From: Acholeplasmataceae bacterium UBA5769
GTDB lineage: Bacteria; Bacillota_I; Bacilli_A; Acholeplasmatales; Acholeplasmataceae
Reading direction: 5' to 3'
Assembly (NCBI GenBank): GCA_002418725.1
Contig: DIER01000031.1
Location: forward strand, 16,374 to 80,373
DNA: 64,000 nucleotides
The notes beneath the pieces were generated by a model. It ran no database searches and was not told the DNA's origin. It saw nothing but the letters and a program-made list of their open reading frames with translations. Numbering within the stretch: the first letter of the stretch is position 1; the number at the start of each line of letters is the position of its first letter. This document shows positions 43,185 to 52,510 of the stretch, in pieces. Both the position numbers and the translations under genes were made by a program.

Positions 43185-45163
43185 GGATCGCACTCGTCGG
43201 AAATCAAAACTCTGGAAAAACAACACTTTTTAATTTGTTAACAGGCACTAATCAAAAGGTTGGTAACTGGCCAGGGGTGACGATTGAACGTAAAGTAGGT
43301 TTCATTAGAGGAACCGATTTTGAGATTATCGATCTTCCGGGCATCTATTCGCTTTCGCCATATTCGATGGAAGAAAACATATCCAGAAACTTTTTATTTG
43401 AAGAGCCAGTCGACTTGATCTTAAACATCATCGATGCAACTTCAATTGAAAGAAGTCTTTACTTAACCACACAACTTTTAGAATTGAATATCCCTGTGAT
43501 TATCGCACTCAACATGATGGACATTGCAGATAAAAGAGGCATTAAGTTTGATTTGGAGACACTCGAGAAAAGACTTGACACAACGATCTTACCCATATCT
43601 GCTTTGAAGAAAACAAATGTTTTTAACTTGATACAAACGATTAAATCAGGTGATTATCGCAGAAATTTATATAAGCACATTTACGACCATGAACTTGAGA
43701 CTGCCATTAAAACATTAGAACCGATGGTAGATACGAAACACTCAAGATTTTTAGCTGTCAAAGTCATTGAGCGTGACGGTTTATTTGAATCATATCGTAA
43801 TGAAAAGATCGAAGAGGTTGTCCAAACATTAGAGAAAAAATATCTACGTGACATGGAACAAGTCATCGCAGATGAACGCTATCGCTATATTGAATTTGTC
43901 AGAGATGAAGCGGTAGAAGCAAAAAAAGATTTACTGACTGTGACGGACCGTCTTGATCAGATTTTCTTGAACAGGTATTTAGCTATTCCGATTTTTATGA
44001 TGATTATGTTTGGCGTCTACTATTTAGCTGCAGGTCCAGTGGGTGGATGGACCGTTGAACTCGTGGATGGTATGATTGGTCAACTTGGTGATTGGGTAGC
44101 AACATTCCTCGAAGGAGCGAATGCTTCAGCTTGGGCTGTTTCACTGGTTGTTGATGGGATCATCGCAGGGGTTGGGGCTATCTTAAACTTTTTACCCCAA
44201 TTAATCATTTTGTTTGTAATGATTTCACTTTTAGAAACAACAGGTTACATGGCAAGAATTGCGTTCTTCTTGGATCGTATTTTCCAAAAAGTGGGTCTCT
44301 CAGGAAAATCACTCATCCCCTTTATTGTTGGTTCTGGTTGTAGCGTTCCTGCGATCATGACGGCAAGAACCATCAACGATGAAACTGAGAAGAAGATGAC
44401 CATCATGTTAACCCCCTTTATTCCATGTAGTGCAAAGCTTCCCATCATTACATTGTTTGCAGGCTATTTCTTTGGTGATCGGTCAGGTTTAGTTTCAGCA
44501 TCGCTTTATTTTTTTGCAATCTTCATTATTTTAACCTCAGCTTATGTGATGAAAAAAGTTCTATTTAAAGGTAAAACCTCAAGTTTTATTTTAGAACTTC
44601 CTGAGTATAAACTGCCGAGTTTTAGATATATCGCCTATGATGTATTATCTAAAGCGTGGAGTTTTATAGAAAGAGCAGGATCCGTCATTTTATTGGCTTC
44701 GATTGTGGTTTGGTTCTTGTTATCATTTAACTTTCGTATGCAGTATGGCATTGATGTGAATCAATCGATGTTGGCATCCTTCGGACGTGTTTTAGCCTAT
44801 CTCTTTTACCCTATGTTAGGGGAGTTATCTTGGGCTGCGAGTGTGTCAGCCATTCAAGGATTAGTCGCCAAGGAACAAGTCGTTGGATCTATGGCCATCA
44901 TTGCAGGTTATGGTTCAGATATCAGTGAAGGAAGATTAATCTTTAATAGTGGTATCTTTGGCTTCTTTACGGCATCTTCCGCATATGCATTCATGGTGTT
45001 TAACTTGTTTTCTGCGCCTTGTTTTGGAGCTATTGGCGCAATGAGACAAGAACTTGGAACGACCAAAAGAATGTGGAAAGCTGTTTTGTTTCAAACCGGT
45101 CTCGCTTGGATTTTAGCTGTGCTTGTTTTTAACATTGGACGTCTGATCGAGGTGATGTTATGA
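43181..45163 (+). CDS. feoB: Ferrous iron transporter FeoB
   Basis: This 660-residue transporter has an N-terminal G domain with GNQNSGKTTLFN, NWPGVTIERK, DLPGIYS and a NMMD G4 motif. A helical linker follows, then about eight to ten membrane segments containing the Gate motifs GSGCSVPAIM and PFIPCSAKLP. It imports Fe2+. The ATG overlaps feoA, and the stop overlaps a small Cys-rich gene by ATGA. Confidence 0.95.
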   Translation: MRIALVGNQNSGKTTLFNLLTGTNQKVGNWPGVTIERKVGFIRGTDFEIIDLPGIYSLSPYSMEENISRNFLFEEPVDLILNIIDATSIERSLYLTTQLLELNIPVIIALNMMDIADKRGIKFDLETLEKRLDTTILPISALKKTNVFNLIQTIKSGDYRRNLYKHIYDHELETAIKTLEPMVDTKHSRFLAVKVIERDGLFESYRNEKIEEVVQTLEKKYLRDMEQVIADERYRYIEFVRDEAVEAKKDLLTVTDRLDQIFLNRYLAIPIFMMIMFGVYYLAAGPVGGWTVELVDGMIGQLGDWVATFLEGANASAWAVSLVVDGIIAGVGAILNFLPQLIILFVMISLLETTGYMARIAFFLDRIFQKVGLSGKSLIPFIVGSGCSVPAIMTARTINDETEKKMTIMLTPFIPCSAKLPIITLFAGYFFGDRSGLVSASLYFFAIFIILTSAYVMKKVLFKGKTSSFILELPEYKLPSFRYIAYDVLSKAWSFIERAGSVILLASIVVWFLLSFNFRMQYGIDVNQSMLASFGRVLAYLFYPMLGELSWAASVSAIQGLVAKEQVVGSMAIIAGYGSDISEGRLIFNSGIFGFFTASSAYAFMVFNLFSAPCFGAIGAMRQELGTTKRMWKAVLFQTGLAWILAVLVFNIGRLIEVML

Positions 45164-45327
45164 CGCTCACAGATGGGATTATTTTAATCGTCGTTGGTGT
45201 CATTGTTGGCTTTGTTTTATACCATCAGTTTAAGAAAAGAGATGAGGGCATATGCACGAAATGTTCGTATGCTAAAAATTGTCAAAAGGATATATGTCTA
45301 CCTAAGAAAAAGAGCGATATCGAGTGA
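45160..45327 (+). CDS. FeoB-associated Cys-rich membrane protein
   Basis: This 55-residue protein starts at ATG 45160, overlapping the feoB stop by 4 bases (ATGA). It has one N-terminal membrane helix (about 6-21, GIILIVVGVIVGFVLYH) and four cysteines in a CTKCSYAKNC and DIC pattern. This matches the small FeoB-associated Cys-rich family found after feoB in Firmicutes. Its short length makes it easy to miss. It may bind iron or protect the transporter; its role is not established. Confidence 0.82.
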   Translation: MTLTDGIILIVVGVIVGFVLYHQFKKRDEGICTKCSYAKNCQKDICLPKKKSDIE

Positions 45328-45347
45328 TCGATACCGCTTTTGTTTTA
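45312..45347. terminator. Bidirectional intrinsic terminator
   Basis: AGCGATATCG pairs with CGATACCGCT with one mismatch, and T-rich sequence follows on both strands. It lies between the convergent feo operon and the mscS gene. Confidence 0.75.
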
Positions 45348-46391
45348 TTCTTTTGGTTGATGAACGACGACTTGTGGGAATGGGATTTCAATATCGTTTT
45401 CATCAAGTAATTCTTTAATCCGCTTTCTAATCGCACGTTCGATGGCATAATGTTGTTCGTTTAACGTTTTACAGATCACACGCATATCCACACTGCTTGA
45501 GTTCAAATTGGTGACCCCTAATACTTTAGGATCTTCAACAATTTCTGGATAGAGGCTTCTTAGTTTTGGTAACTCTGCGGTTAACAGGTCAATGGTTTTC
45601 TGCATGTCTTCTTTATATGAGATACCGAATTCAACTGCAGCAACCGATAAATCTTTTGAAAAATTGATCAGTGCGTTTAACTCACCATTCGCAAGAATCA
45701 ACACTTCATTCTTCCAATTTTTAAGTTTTGTTGTCTTAAGACCGATGTCGATGACTTCACCTTTGAAACCTTTGACTTCAATTTTATCACCCACATCAAA
45801 ATGATGTTCAAAAATAATGAAAAATCCTGCGATAAGGTCATTGATGAACTTTTGAGCTCCAAGACCTATGACTAACCCAAGGATACCAAGTCCAGCTAAT
45901 GCAGGACCAACATTGACGCCCCAAATCGATAAAATGATGATAATAGAGACAATGCCCACTGTGTATTTTGTGATACTTCGTATGACACGAGCGACAGTGC
46001 GTTTTCTTCGTTGGTTAGGTCCTTCCTTAAGTCCAATACGTTTGACAGTAATCTTAGAGATGCGTAAGATAAGCATCGCAACGAAAATGATAATGACAGA
46101 TGAGACTATTCTTCCTATGGAAGCGGCAAGTTGTTCTGTGAAATTCATCCAAATATCATTGACATAGGTATTTAAATCAAACGACCAGATAAAAAGAATT
46201 AAGCCCACGGCAGTGACTAACACAAGAAAAGATAAGATGTAGGCTAAGATAATAAACACTTTTTTAAGAGTATCTTCTCGTTTTTTAATGATGATATTTT
46301 CGATAATGAAGAAAGAGATAACCACAGCAACCGTTAAGACTGTAAGAACGATGTTTGTTGTGGTTGATGTGAGTATAAGTGGATGGATCAT
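45345..46391 (-). CDS. mscS: MscS-family mechanosensitive channel
   Basis: This 348-residue protein has three or four N-terminal hydrophobic segments, then the pore-lining helix with the Gly/Ala pattern ALAGLGILGLVIGLGAQ and the following KFINDLIAGFFII that defines MscS. The beta domain with DVGDKIEVKGFKGEV and a C-terminal cytoplasmic cage complete it. It releases solutes during osmotic downshock, which would be important in a cell without a wall. GAAAGGGG lies before the minus-strand ATG. It is divergent from speA. Confidence 0.93.
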   Translation of the reverse strand: MIHPLILTSTTTNIVLTVLTVAVVISFFIIENIIIKKREDTLKKVFIILAYILSFLVLVTAVGLILFIWSFDLNTYVNDIWMNFTEQLAASIGRIVSSVIIIFVAMLILRISKITVKRIGLKEGPNQRRKRTVARVIRSITKYTVGIVSIIIILSIWGVNVGPALAGLGILGLVIGLGAQKFINDLIAGFFIIFEHHFDVGDKIEVKGFKGEVIDIGLKTTKLKNWKNEVLILANGELNALINFSKDLSVAAVEFGISYKEDMQKTIDLLTAELPKLRSLYPEIVEDPKVLGVTNLNSSSVDMRVICKTLNEQHYAIERAIRKRIKELLDENDIEIPFPQVVVHQPKE

Positions 46392-46552
46392 AGAAAAACC
46401 CCTTTCGTTTTCCTATATTATACCATAATTTAAGAGGATTTTAGGTGGGGCTGAACCTATCTCCTTCATTTCTATAGAAATGTTGTAAAATCATTTTAAA
46501 ATGGGGCGAAAAGTGTTAAAATGGTCTTGCATTTTGGAAAGGTGGGTCATAC

Positions 46553-48043
46553 ATGGAAAAAGATCACCAGCTTACACCCTTTTTTACCAAACTTGTCGAA
46601 TATGCAGAATCTGGAACCATTTCACACGATGTTCCAGGGCATAAACTCGGTCAAATTCCAAATGAACTTTTAGATTATGCTGGACCAACGATGTTCAAAC
46701 TTGATGCCAATGCACCCAGAGGTCTAGATAATTTAAATCGTCCAACTGGAGTGATTAAGGAAGCTGCAGAATTGATGGCAGATGCGTTTGGCGCAGAAAA
46801 AGCATATTTTTTAACCGGCGGAACAACCATGGGTATATTAGCCATGATTATGAGTGTTTGTCGTGCTAAGGAAAAAATTATATTACCGCGTAACGTTCAT
46901 AAATCGGCGATCAACGCCCTTATTTTAAGTGGTGCAGTTCCCGTTTTTGTTAAACCTTATATCGATCATGAACTCGGTATTGCGAATCATATGGAATACG
47001 ATGAAGTTGAAAAAGCGATACTTGAAAATCCTGATGCAAAAGCTGTGTTCGTGATTAACCCAACCTATTTTGGTGTAGCAAGTGATTTAAAACGTATTGT
47101 AGAACTTGCACACGATAAAGAGATGATGGTTTTAGTGGATGAAGCACATGGTTCTCATTTACCTTTTTCTGATCAACTCCCGATGAGTTCGATGGAAGCT
47201 GGTGCAGATATGAGTTCATGTTCACTGCATAAAACCGTGGGCTCTTTAACCCAAAGTTCTATTTTGATTGCACAAGGACCCAATGTGGATCATTTAAGAC
47301 TTCGTTCAACGATCAACATGATTCAAAGCACATCTCCTTCTAGCTTGCTTCTTGCAAGTCTTGATGTGGCAAGAAAACATATTTACTTTGAAGGACCTAA
47401 ACAAATTCCAGTATTGATTGAAATGGCTAAAAAAGCGAGAGATCAAATCAATCAAATCCCCGGATTAAAGGCAGCAGATGATCATTACTTTGAGAACAAT
47501 GAATCCTTTGATTACGATGAAACGAAGATTTTAGTTAAAGTTTCTGATTTAGGGATCAGTGGATTTGATGTTTATAAAGAACTTTTCGATGAACATCACA
47601 TTCAATTAGAACTTGCAGAAACACACTTGGTGCTTGCTGTGTTATCGATTGGTACGAGACAAAGTGATTTAGACCATCTCGTTCAAGCATTAGCTAAGGT
47701 CTCAGAAAAGTATCGAGCTTATCATTTACCACCATTAGAAGCGAGAATTCGTGTGAATTTTCCTGAAGCTTACACAAGACCTCGTGAAGCGTATCATGCA
47801 CCAAAGAAAATTGTGCCTTTAAATCAAGCAGTCGATGAAATTGCTGCTGAATCAATCATGATTTATCCACCAGGTATTCCCATTGTGATTCCAGGTGAGA
47901 TCATCAGTCAAGATATTTTAGATGACCTTGAGTTTTACCAACGTAGTGGTTCTGTGATCTTAAGTGACACAGAAGGAGGCTACGTTAAAATCATAGATAA
48001 AGAATATTGGGAAAAGTGGAGCGAAATTTATGAAGATGAATAA
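46553..48043 (+). CDS. speA: Orn/Lys/Arg decarboxylase, probably arginine decarboxylase
   Basis: This 496-residue fold-type I PLP decarboxylase has the cofactor lysine in SLHKTVGSLTQSS, an LVDEAHGSHLPF segment, HDVPGHKLG near the N-terminus, and FLTGGTTMG for the phosphate. It is the size of B. subtilis SpeA and has no wing domain. Being fused by overlap to agmatinase, it most probably makes agmatine from arginine; lysine or ornithine are less likely from context. Its end overlaps speB by 14 bases. Confidence 0.88.
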   Translation: MEKDHQLTPFFTKLVEYAESGTISHDVPGHKLGQIPNELLDYAGPTMFKLDANAPRGLDNLNRPTGVIKEAAELMADAFGAEKAYFLTGGTTMGILAMIMSVCRAKEKIILPRNVHKSAINALILSGAVPVFVKPYIDHELGIANHMEYDEVEKAILENPDAKAVFVINPTYFGVASDLKRIVELAHDKEMMVLVDEAHGSHLPFSDQLPMSSMEAGADMSSCSLHKTVGSLTQSSILIAQGPNVDHLRLRSTINMIQSTSPSSLLLASLDVARKHIYFEGPKQIPVLIEMAKKARDQINQIPGLKAADDHYFENNESFDYDETKILVKVSDLGISGFDVYKELFDEHHIQLELAETHLVLAVLSIGTRQSDLDHLVQALAKVSEKYRAYHLPPLEARIRVNFPEAYTRPREAYHAPKKIVPLNQAVDEIAAESIMIYPPGIPIVIPGEIISQDILDDLEFYQRSGSVILSDTEGGYVKIIDKEYWEKWSEIYEDE

Positions 48044-48905
48044 AGTGGATTTATCCTTCCAAAGTTGTAAGAGCACATATGAAGAAGCGGATGTTGTCAT
48101 TTTTAGTGTCCCTATGGATGCGACCACATCGTTTCGTCCAGGCACACGTTTTGCAGGAAATGCGATTCGTGTGGATTCATTTGGGGTTGAATGGTATTCT
48201 CCCTATAGAGAACGCGATTTAAATGAGTTTAAAACAGCGGATATTGGTGATTTAGATTTGCCGATTGGTGCCGTTGATGATGCACTTGATATCATCTATA
48301 ACACAACAAAACAAATTTTAGCAGACGGTAAAACGCCGATGATGGTTGGCGGTGAACACTTAGTAAGCTATCCAGTGATTAAAGCTGTATTCGAAAAATA
48401 CCCTAATCTTCACATCATTCATTTGGATGCACATACGGATTTAAGAACTGAATTCTTTGGTAGAAAATTATCACATGCAACCTTTATGAGACATGTTCAT
48501 GCGTTTGTGGGTGATGGCAAGATTTACCAATTTGGCATTCGTAGTGGTGAAAAACCTGAATTTGATTGGGCGAAAGCTGGTCATGTGACAATGCGTAAGT
48601 TCGACTTTGAAGGACTTGATAAAGTCGTTGAAAAGTTAAAAGACGTTCCCGTTTACATTACCATCGATTTAGATGTCTTAGACCCTTCTGTCTTCCCGGG
48701 TACAGGAACACCTGAACCAGGTGGGATGCAATATAAAGATCTCCTTTGGGCTTTTGAACAGTTTGAAAAATTAAACCATTTAGTTGCAGCAGATTTTGTT
48801 GAGTTAGCACCGATGCTAGACCCATCTGGAGCTTCAACAGCAGTTGCAGCAAAGACCCTTCGAGAAATGGTTTTAATCCTCCAAAAGAATTTAGAGAAAA
48901 GATAA
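48030..48905 (+). CDS. speB: Agmatinase
   Basis: This 291-residue ureohydrolase has the binuclear manganese motifs HLDAHTDLR and TIDLDVLDPSVFPGTGTPEPGG, and MMVGGEHLVSYP. It splits agmatine to putrescine and urea. The ATG at 48030, with GGAG 8 bases upstream, overlaps the end of the decarboxylase gene. The pair provides a putrescine route that competes for arginine with the arc operon. Confidence 0.92.
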   Translation: MKMNKVDLSFQSCKSTYEEADVVIFSVPMDATTSFRPGTRFAGNAIRVDSFGVEWYSPYRERDLNEFKTADIGDLDLPIGAVDDALDIIYNTTKQILADGKTPMMVGGEHLVSYPVIKAVFEKYPNLHIIHLDAHTDLRTEFFGRKLSHATFMRHVHAFVGDGKIYQFGIRSGEKPEFDWAKAGHVTMRKFDFEGLDKVVEKLKDVPVYITIDLDVLDPSVFPGTGTPEPGGMQYKDLLWAFEQFEKLNHLVAADFVELAPMLDPSGASTAVAAKTLREMVLILQKNLEKR

Positions 48906-48910
48906 CATCG

Positions 48911-48943
48911 AAAAGGAATTCAGTCATCTGAGTTCCTTTTTTT
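48911..48943 (+). terminator. Intrinsic terminator of speAB
   Basis: AAAAGGAATTCAG (48911-48923) pairs with CTGAGTTCCTTTT (48928-48940) with one T-G pair, then T residues. Confidence 0.88.
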
Positions 48944-49064
48944 ATGGTTTTGGTGTGAATTTATACATATTTGATTTTTTAGGCTTTCTAGGGCTTTATA
49001 AAGCCAACAAATATCTTTAATACATTTTCTCTAAATTGTAAACATTTGGCTATAAGCAAAGCTT

Positions 49065-49093
49065 TTGAATAAACTTCCTCCATCAAGTATAAT
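49065..49093 (+). promoter_or_regulatory. Promoter of the pyruvate dehydrogenase operon
   Basis: TTGAAT (49065-49070) and TATAAT (49088-49093) are 17 bases apart, 29 bases before pdhA. The 120 bases upstream are AT-rich with no gene. Confidence 0.7.
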
Positions 49094-49122
49094 GAGAGTG
49101 CAAAAACAAGGAGGAATGAATC

Positions 49123-50211
49123 ATGTTAATCAAAAACTATGATCCACTAAAAAAGAAGCAACTCCAAATTTTAGATGAAAAGGGCAAGATAGTTGCACCT
49201 GATCTTGAACCTAAATTGGACAAAGAAACGCTTCTCAAAATGTACAAAACGATGGCTTTAGGTCGTATTTCAGACATTAAAGCACTTCAATATCAGCGTC
49301 AAGGGCGTCTTTTGACTTACCCACCTAACAAAGGTCAAGAAGCAACTCAAGTAGGTGCTATGGCTGCATTAGAACCTCAAGACTGGCTATCACCAGCATT
49401 TAGAGAATTAAATGCGATGTTATATCGTGGCGTCAAATTAGAGCAAACATTTATGTATTGGTATGGTAACGAATGGGGTAACCATTTTGATGAAGACGTA
49501 CGCGTTCTACCTGTGAACGTCATCATCGGTTCTCAAATCAATCATGCTGCAGGTCTCGCTTACGCATCGAAGGTTTTAAAGAAGAATGAAGTGGCGATTG
49601 CAACCATTGGTGATGGTGGTACATCACATGGTGAATTCTATGAAGGTTTAAACTTTGCAGCAGCATACAACGCACCACTCGTCGTTGTTATACAAAATAA
49701 CCAATGGGCGATTTCAACCCCACGTGCGAAAGCGACAAAGGCTGAAACTTTAGCTCAAAAAGCCTATGCGTTTGGTATTCCAGGCATTCAAGTTGATGGG
49801 AATGACGTGTTAGCCGTTTATGCAGCAACCAAAGAAGCAGTTGATTATGCACGTCAAGGCAATGGTCCTGTGTTAATTGAAGCAGTGACATACCGTTTAG
49901 GCGCACATACCACATCTGATGACCCAACCATTTATCGTAAAGATGAAGAAGTAAAGGCTTGGGAAAAGAAAGATCCGATGATTCGTTTTAAGAAATACTT
50001 AATCGATAAAGGTTATTGGACTGAAGAGGAAGATCAAAAATTAGAAGAAGAAAATACAGCATATGTCGGTGAAACATTTAAGAAGGTTGAACAAACAGGT
50101 GATGCAGAACTCATTGACATCTTTAAGTACACCTATAAAGAAATGACACCTCAGTTAAATGAGCAGTATGAGTATATCAAAAACTTTTTAAAAGAACAGG
50201 AGGGTAAATAA
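49123..50211 (+). CDS. pdhA: Pyruvate dehydrogenase E1 alpha subunit
   Basis: This 362-residue subunit has the thiamine-diphosphate motif GDGGTSHGEFYEGLNFA ending in QNNQWAIS, and TYRLGAHTTSDDP later. Substrate and E2 partner are those of pyruvate or branched-chain complexes; the gene set without other branched-chain genes favours pyruvate. It decarboxylates pyruvate and hands the acetyl group to the lipoyl arm of PdhC. It is spaced 2 bases from pdhB. Confidence 0.93.
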   Translation: MLIKNYDPLKKKQLQILDEKGKIVAPDLEPKLDKETLLKMYKTMALGRISDIKALQYQRQGRLLTYPPNKGQEATQVGAMAALEPQDWLSPAFRELNAMLYRGVKLEQTFMYWYGNEWGNHFDEDVRVLPVNVIIGSQINHAAGLAYASKVLKKNEVAIATIGDGGTSHGEFYEGLNFAAAYNAPLVVVIQNNQWAISTPRAKATKAETLAQKAYAFGIPGIQVDGNDVLAVYAATKEAVDYARQGNGPVLIEAVTYRLGAHTTSDDPTIYRKDEEVKAWEKKDPMIRFKKYLIDKGYWTEEEDQKLEEENTAYVGETFKKVEQTGDAELIDIFKYTYKEMTPQLNEQYEYIKNFLKEQEGK

Positions 50212-50213
50212 AC

Positions 50214-51191
50214 ATGGCAGTCTTAACATTATTAGAAGCAATCAACCAAGCCTTAGACCAAAAGATGGCAGATGATTCACGCGTTGTCGTCTATGGTGAA
50301 GATGCTGGTTTTGAAGGCGGCGTGTTTAGAGTAACCGCTGGTCTTCAAAAGAAATATGGTGAAGATCGTGTCTTTGACACACCGATTGCAGAAGCTGCAA
50401 TCACAGGGAGTGCGATCGGTATGGCAATTAATGGCTTAATTCCAGTTGCAGAAATCCAGTTTGATGGTTTCGTCTTCCCAGGGTATACCGAAATTGTTAC
50501 CCATATGGCGAGATATCGTAACAGATCACGTGGTCGTCACGGGTTACCCATTGTGGTTCGTTTTCCCGTGGGCGGTGGCATTCGCGCACTTGAACACCAC
50601 TCCGAATCCATTGAAACACTTTTAGGTCACATTCCAGGATTAAAGGTTGTGATTCCTTCTACACCTTATGATGCGAAGGGATTGTTAATTTCTGCAATTG
50701 AAGATCCAGATCCAGTCATCTACATGGAACCAAAGCGTATTTATCGTTCAGGTAAACAAGAAGTGCCTGAAGAGATGTACCGGATTCCTATCGGAAAAGC
50801 AAAAGTTGTGAAAGAAGGTAGCGATGTGACTGTTGTCGCATGGGGTGCTATCGTTCGTGAAGTTGAAAAAGCGATGAAGTTATTAGAAAATGATAACATC
50901 AGCATTGAACTCATTGATCTCAGATCGATCAGTCCAATTGATGAAGAAACCATAATTAACTCTGTAAAGAAAACCGGACGTTTTGTTGTCGTTCAAGAAG
51001 CGGTTAAAACGTATGGTCCTGGTGCCGAACTGATTTCATTAGTTAATGAAAAAGCATTCCTTCATTTAGAAGCTGCACCTGCAAGAGTCACTGGTTTTGA
51101 TATCACGGTACCTCTTGCAAAAGGTGAGAACTATCACTTTGTTCAACCAGAAAGAATTGCTGCTGAAATTAAAAAAGTAGCGAAGTTCTAA
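50214..51191 (+). CDS. pdhB: Pyruvate dehydrogenase E1 beta subunit
   Basis: This 325-residue subunit has VYGEDAGFEGGVFRVTAGL, the DTPIAEAAITGSAIGMA segment that completes the thiamine site, and the transketolase C-terminal domain with IELIDLRSISPID. It forms the alpha2-beta2 E1 with PdhA. Confidence 0.94.
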   Translation: MAVLTLLEAINQALDQKMADDSRVVVYGEDAGFEGGVFRVTAGLQKKYGEDRVFDTPIAEAAITGSAIGMAINGLIPVAEIQFDGFVFPGYTEIVTHMARYRNRSRGRHGLPIVVRFPVGGGIRALEHHSESIETLLGHIPGLKVVIPSTPYDAKGLLISAIEDPDPVIYMEPKRIYRSGKQEVPEEMYRIPIGKAKVVKEGSDVTVVAWGAIVREVEKAMKLLENDNISIELIDLRSISPIDEETIINSVKKTGRFVVVQEAVKTYGPGAELISLVNEKAFLHLEAAPARVTGFDITVPLAKGENYHFVQPERIAAEIKKVAKF

Positions 51192-51204
51192 GGAGGGAAA
51201 CATT

Positions 51205-52500
51205 ATGTATGCATTTAAATTTGCCGATATCGGTGAAGGTATTCACGAAGGTAAGATTTTAAAGTGGCATTTTAAAGTTGGCGATAAGGTCAAAGAAGGC
51301 GAAACTTTAGTGGTTGTTGAAACCGATAAGGTTAATGCTGAACTTCCTTCACCTGTTGACGGTATCATTGAATCGATTGGTTCAAAAGAAGGCGACACCA
51401 TTCATGTGGGTGATGTTTTAGTTGTCATTAACGATGGTACCGGTGGTGAAGCACCAAAGAAGGAAGAAGTAAAAAAAGAAGAACCTAAAAATGAACCTGT
51501 CTCTGAAGGTAAAGCTGCGCCAGGCGTCATTGGACAGATTGAAGTTTCAGAAGAGGTCATGGCATCCTCTACAGAAAGTTCTTCTAAAAAAGAAGCTACG
51601 GAAAAAGGTAAAGCTTTAGCAACACCTGTTGCACGTCAGATGGCGAAAGATTTAGGTTTAGATATTAACCAGATTACAGGTAGTGGTGAATTTGGACGTG
51701 TTCTCAAAGAAGACATTCAAAAGGCTTTTGATAGTAAGCAAAATGGTGGTAAGCAAGCACCTGTTCAAATGGCGGTACCTAAGGTATCGATTAGTACTCA
51801 AGGTGATGTAGAAATCGTTGAGATTACTAAACTTAGAAAAGCCATTGTGAGAAGCATGACGTTATCGAAGCAAGTGATTCCTCATACCGTTTTAATGGAC
51901 GAGATTATCGTCGATAAACTCGTTGACTTAAGAAACAAAGTGAAGGAACAAGCTGCTGCACAAAACATTAAGTTAACCTACATGGCATTTATCATTAAAG
52001 CTGTTGTATTAGCACTCAAGCAGTTTCCAACGTTTAACGCATCTTTCGATCATGAAAATGACCGTATGATTTTAAAGAAGTTTTATAACATTGGTATGGC
52101 TGTGGATACAAAGGATGGCCTTATTGTCCCAAATATCAAAGATGCAGATAAGAAGAGTATTTTAGAATTAGCGAAAGAATTAAGAGAAGTTGCTGATCAA
52201 ACGATTGCACGTACAGTACAATTATCACAACTTCAAAATGCAACGTTCTCCATCACCAACTTTGGTGCTGCAGATGTCGCGTTTGGTACACCGATAATCC
52301 CCCATCCTGAAGTGGGCATCTTAGGTGTTGGCAAGATCAGTCAAAAAGCTGTTGTTGTCGATGGCGAGATTAAAGTTAGCTACGTATTACCACTATCACT
52401 AGCAGTCGATCACCGCGTGATTGACGGTGCAGAGGCAGGAAGATTTTTAAATGTCATTAAGTCTTTATTAAATGACCCAATGATGTTACTATTAAGTTGA
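51205..52500 (+). CDS. pdhC: Dihydrolipoamide acetyltransferase (E2)
   Basis: This 431-residue protein contains one lipoyl domain (residues about 1-78, lipoyl lysine in VETDKVNAEL) and a Lys/Glu-rich linker (about 85-130). A peripheral subunit-binding domain follows (about 142-178, ATPVARQMAKDLG with GRVLKEDI), then a catalytic core ending LAVDHRVIDGAEAGRFL, with the His and Asp of the acyltransferase. It carries acetyl groups to CoA. It ends 10 bases before the preferred E3 start. Confidence 0.94.
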   Translation: MYAFKFADIGEGIHEGKILKWHFKVGDKVKEGETLVVVETDKVNAELPSPVDGIIESIGSKEGDTIHVGDVLVVINDGTGGEAPKKEEVKKEEPKNEPVSEGKAAPGVIGQIEVSEEVMASSTESSSKKEATEKGKALATPVARQMAKDLGLDINQITGSGEFGRVLKEDIQKAFDSKQNGGKQAPVQMAVPKVSISTQGDVEIVEITKLRKAIVRSMTLSKQVIPHTVLMDEIIVDKLVDLRNKVKEQAAAQNIKLTYMAFIIKAVVLALKQFPTFNASFDHENDRMILKKFYNIGMAVDTKDGLIVPNIKDADKKSILELAKELREVADQTIARTVQLSQLQNATFSITNFGAADVAFGTPIIPHPEVGILGVGKISQKAVVVDGEIKVSYVLPLSLAVDHRVIDGAEAGRFLNVIKSLLNDPMMLLLS

Positions 52501-52510
52501 GGTGATTTCG

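Noticed and set aside
45868..46167. 99-residue + strand frame opposite mscS
   Set aside because: Shadow of the well-supported mscS gene.
49021..49064. AAGCAAAGCTT near the pdh promoter considered as a cre site
   Set aside because: It lacks the central CG and matches the cre consensus poorly.
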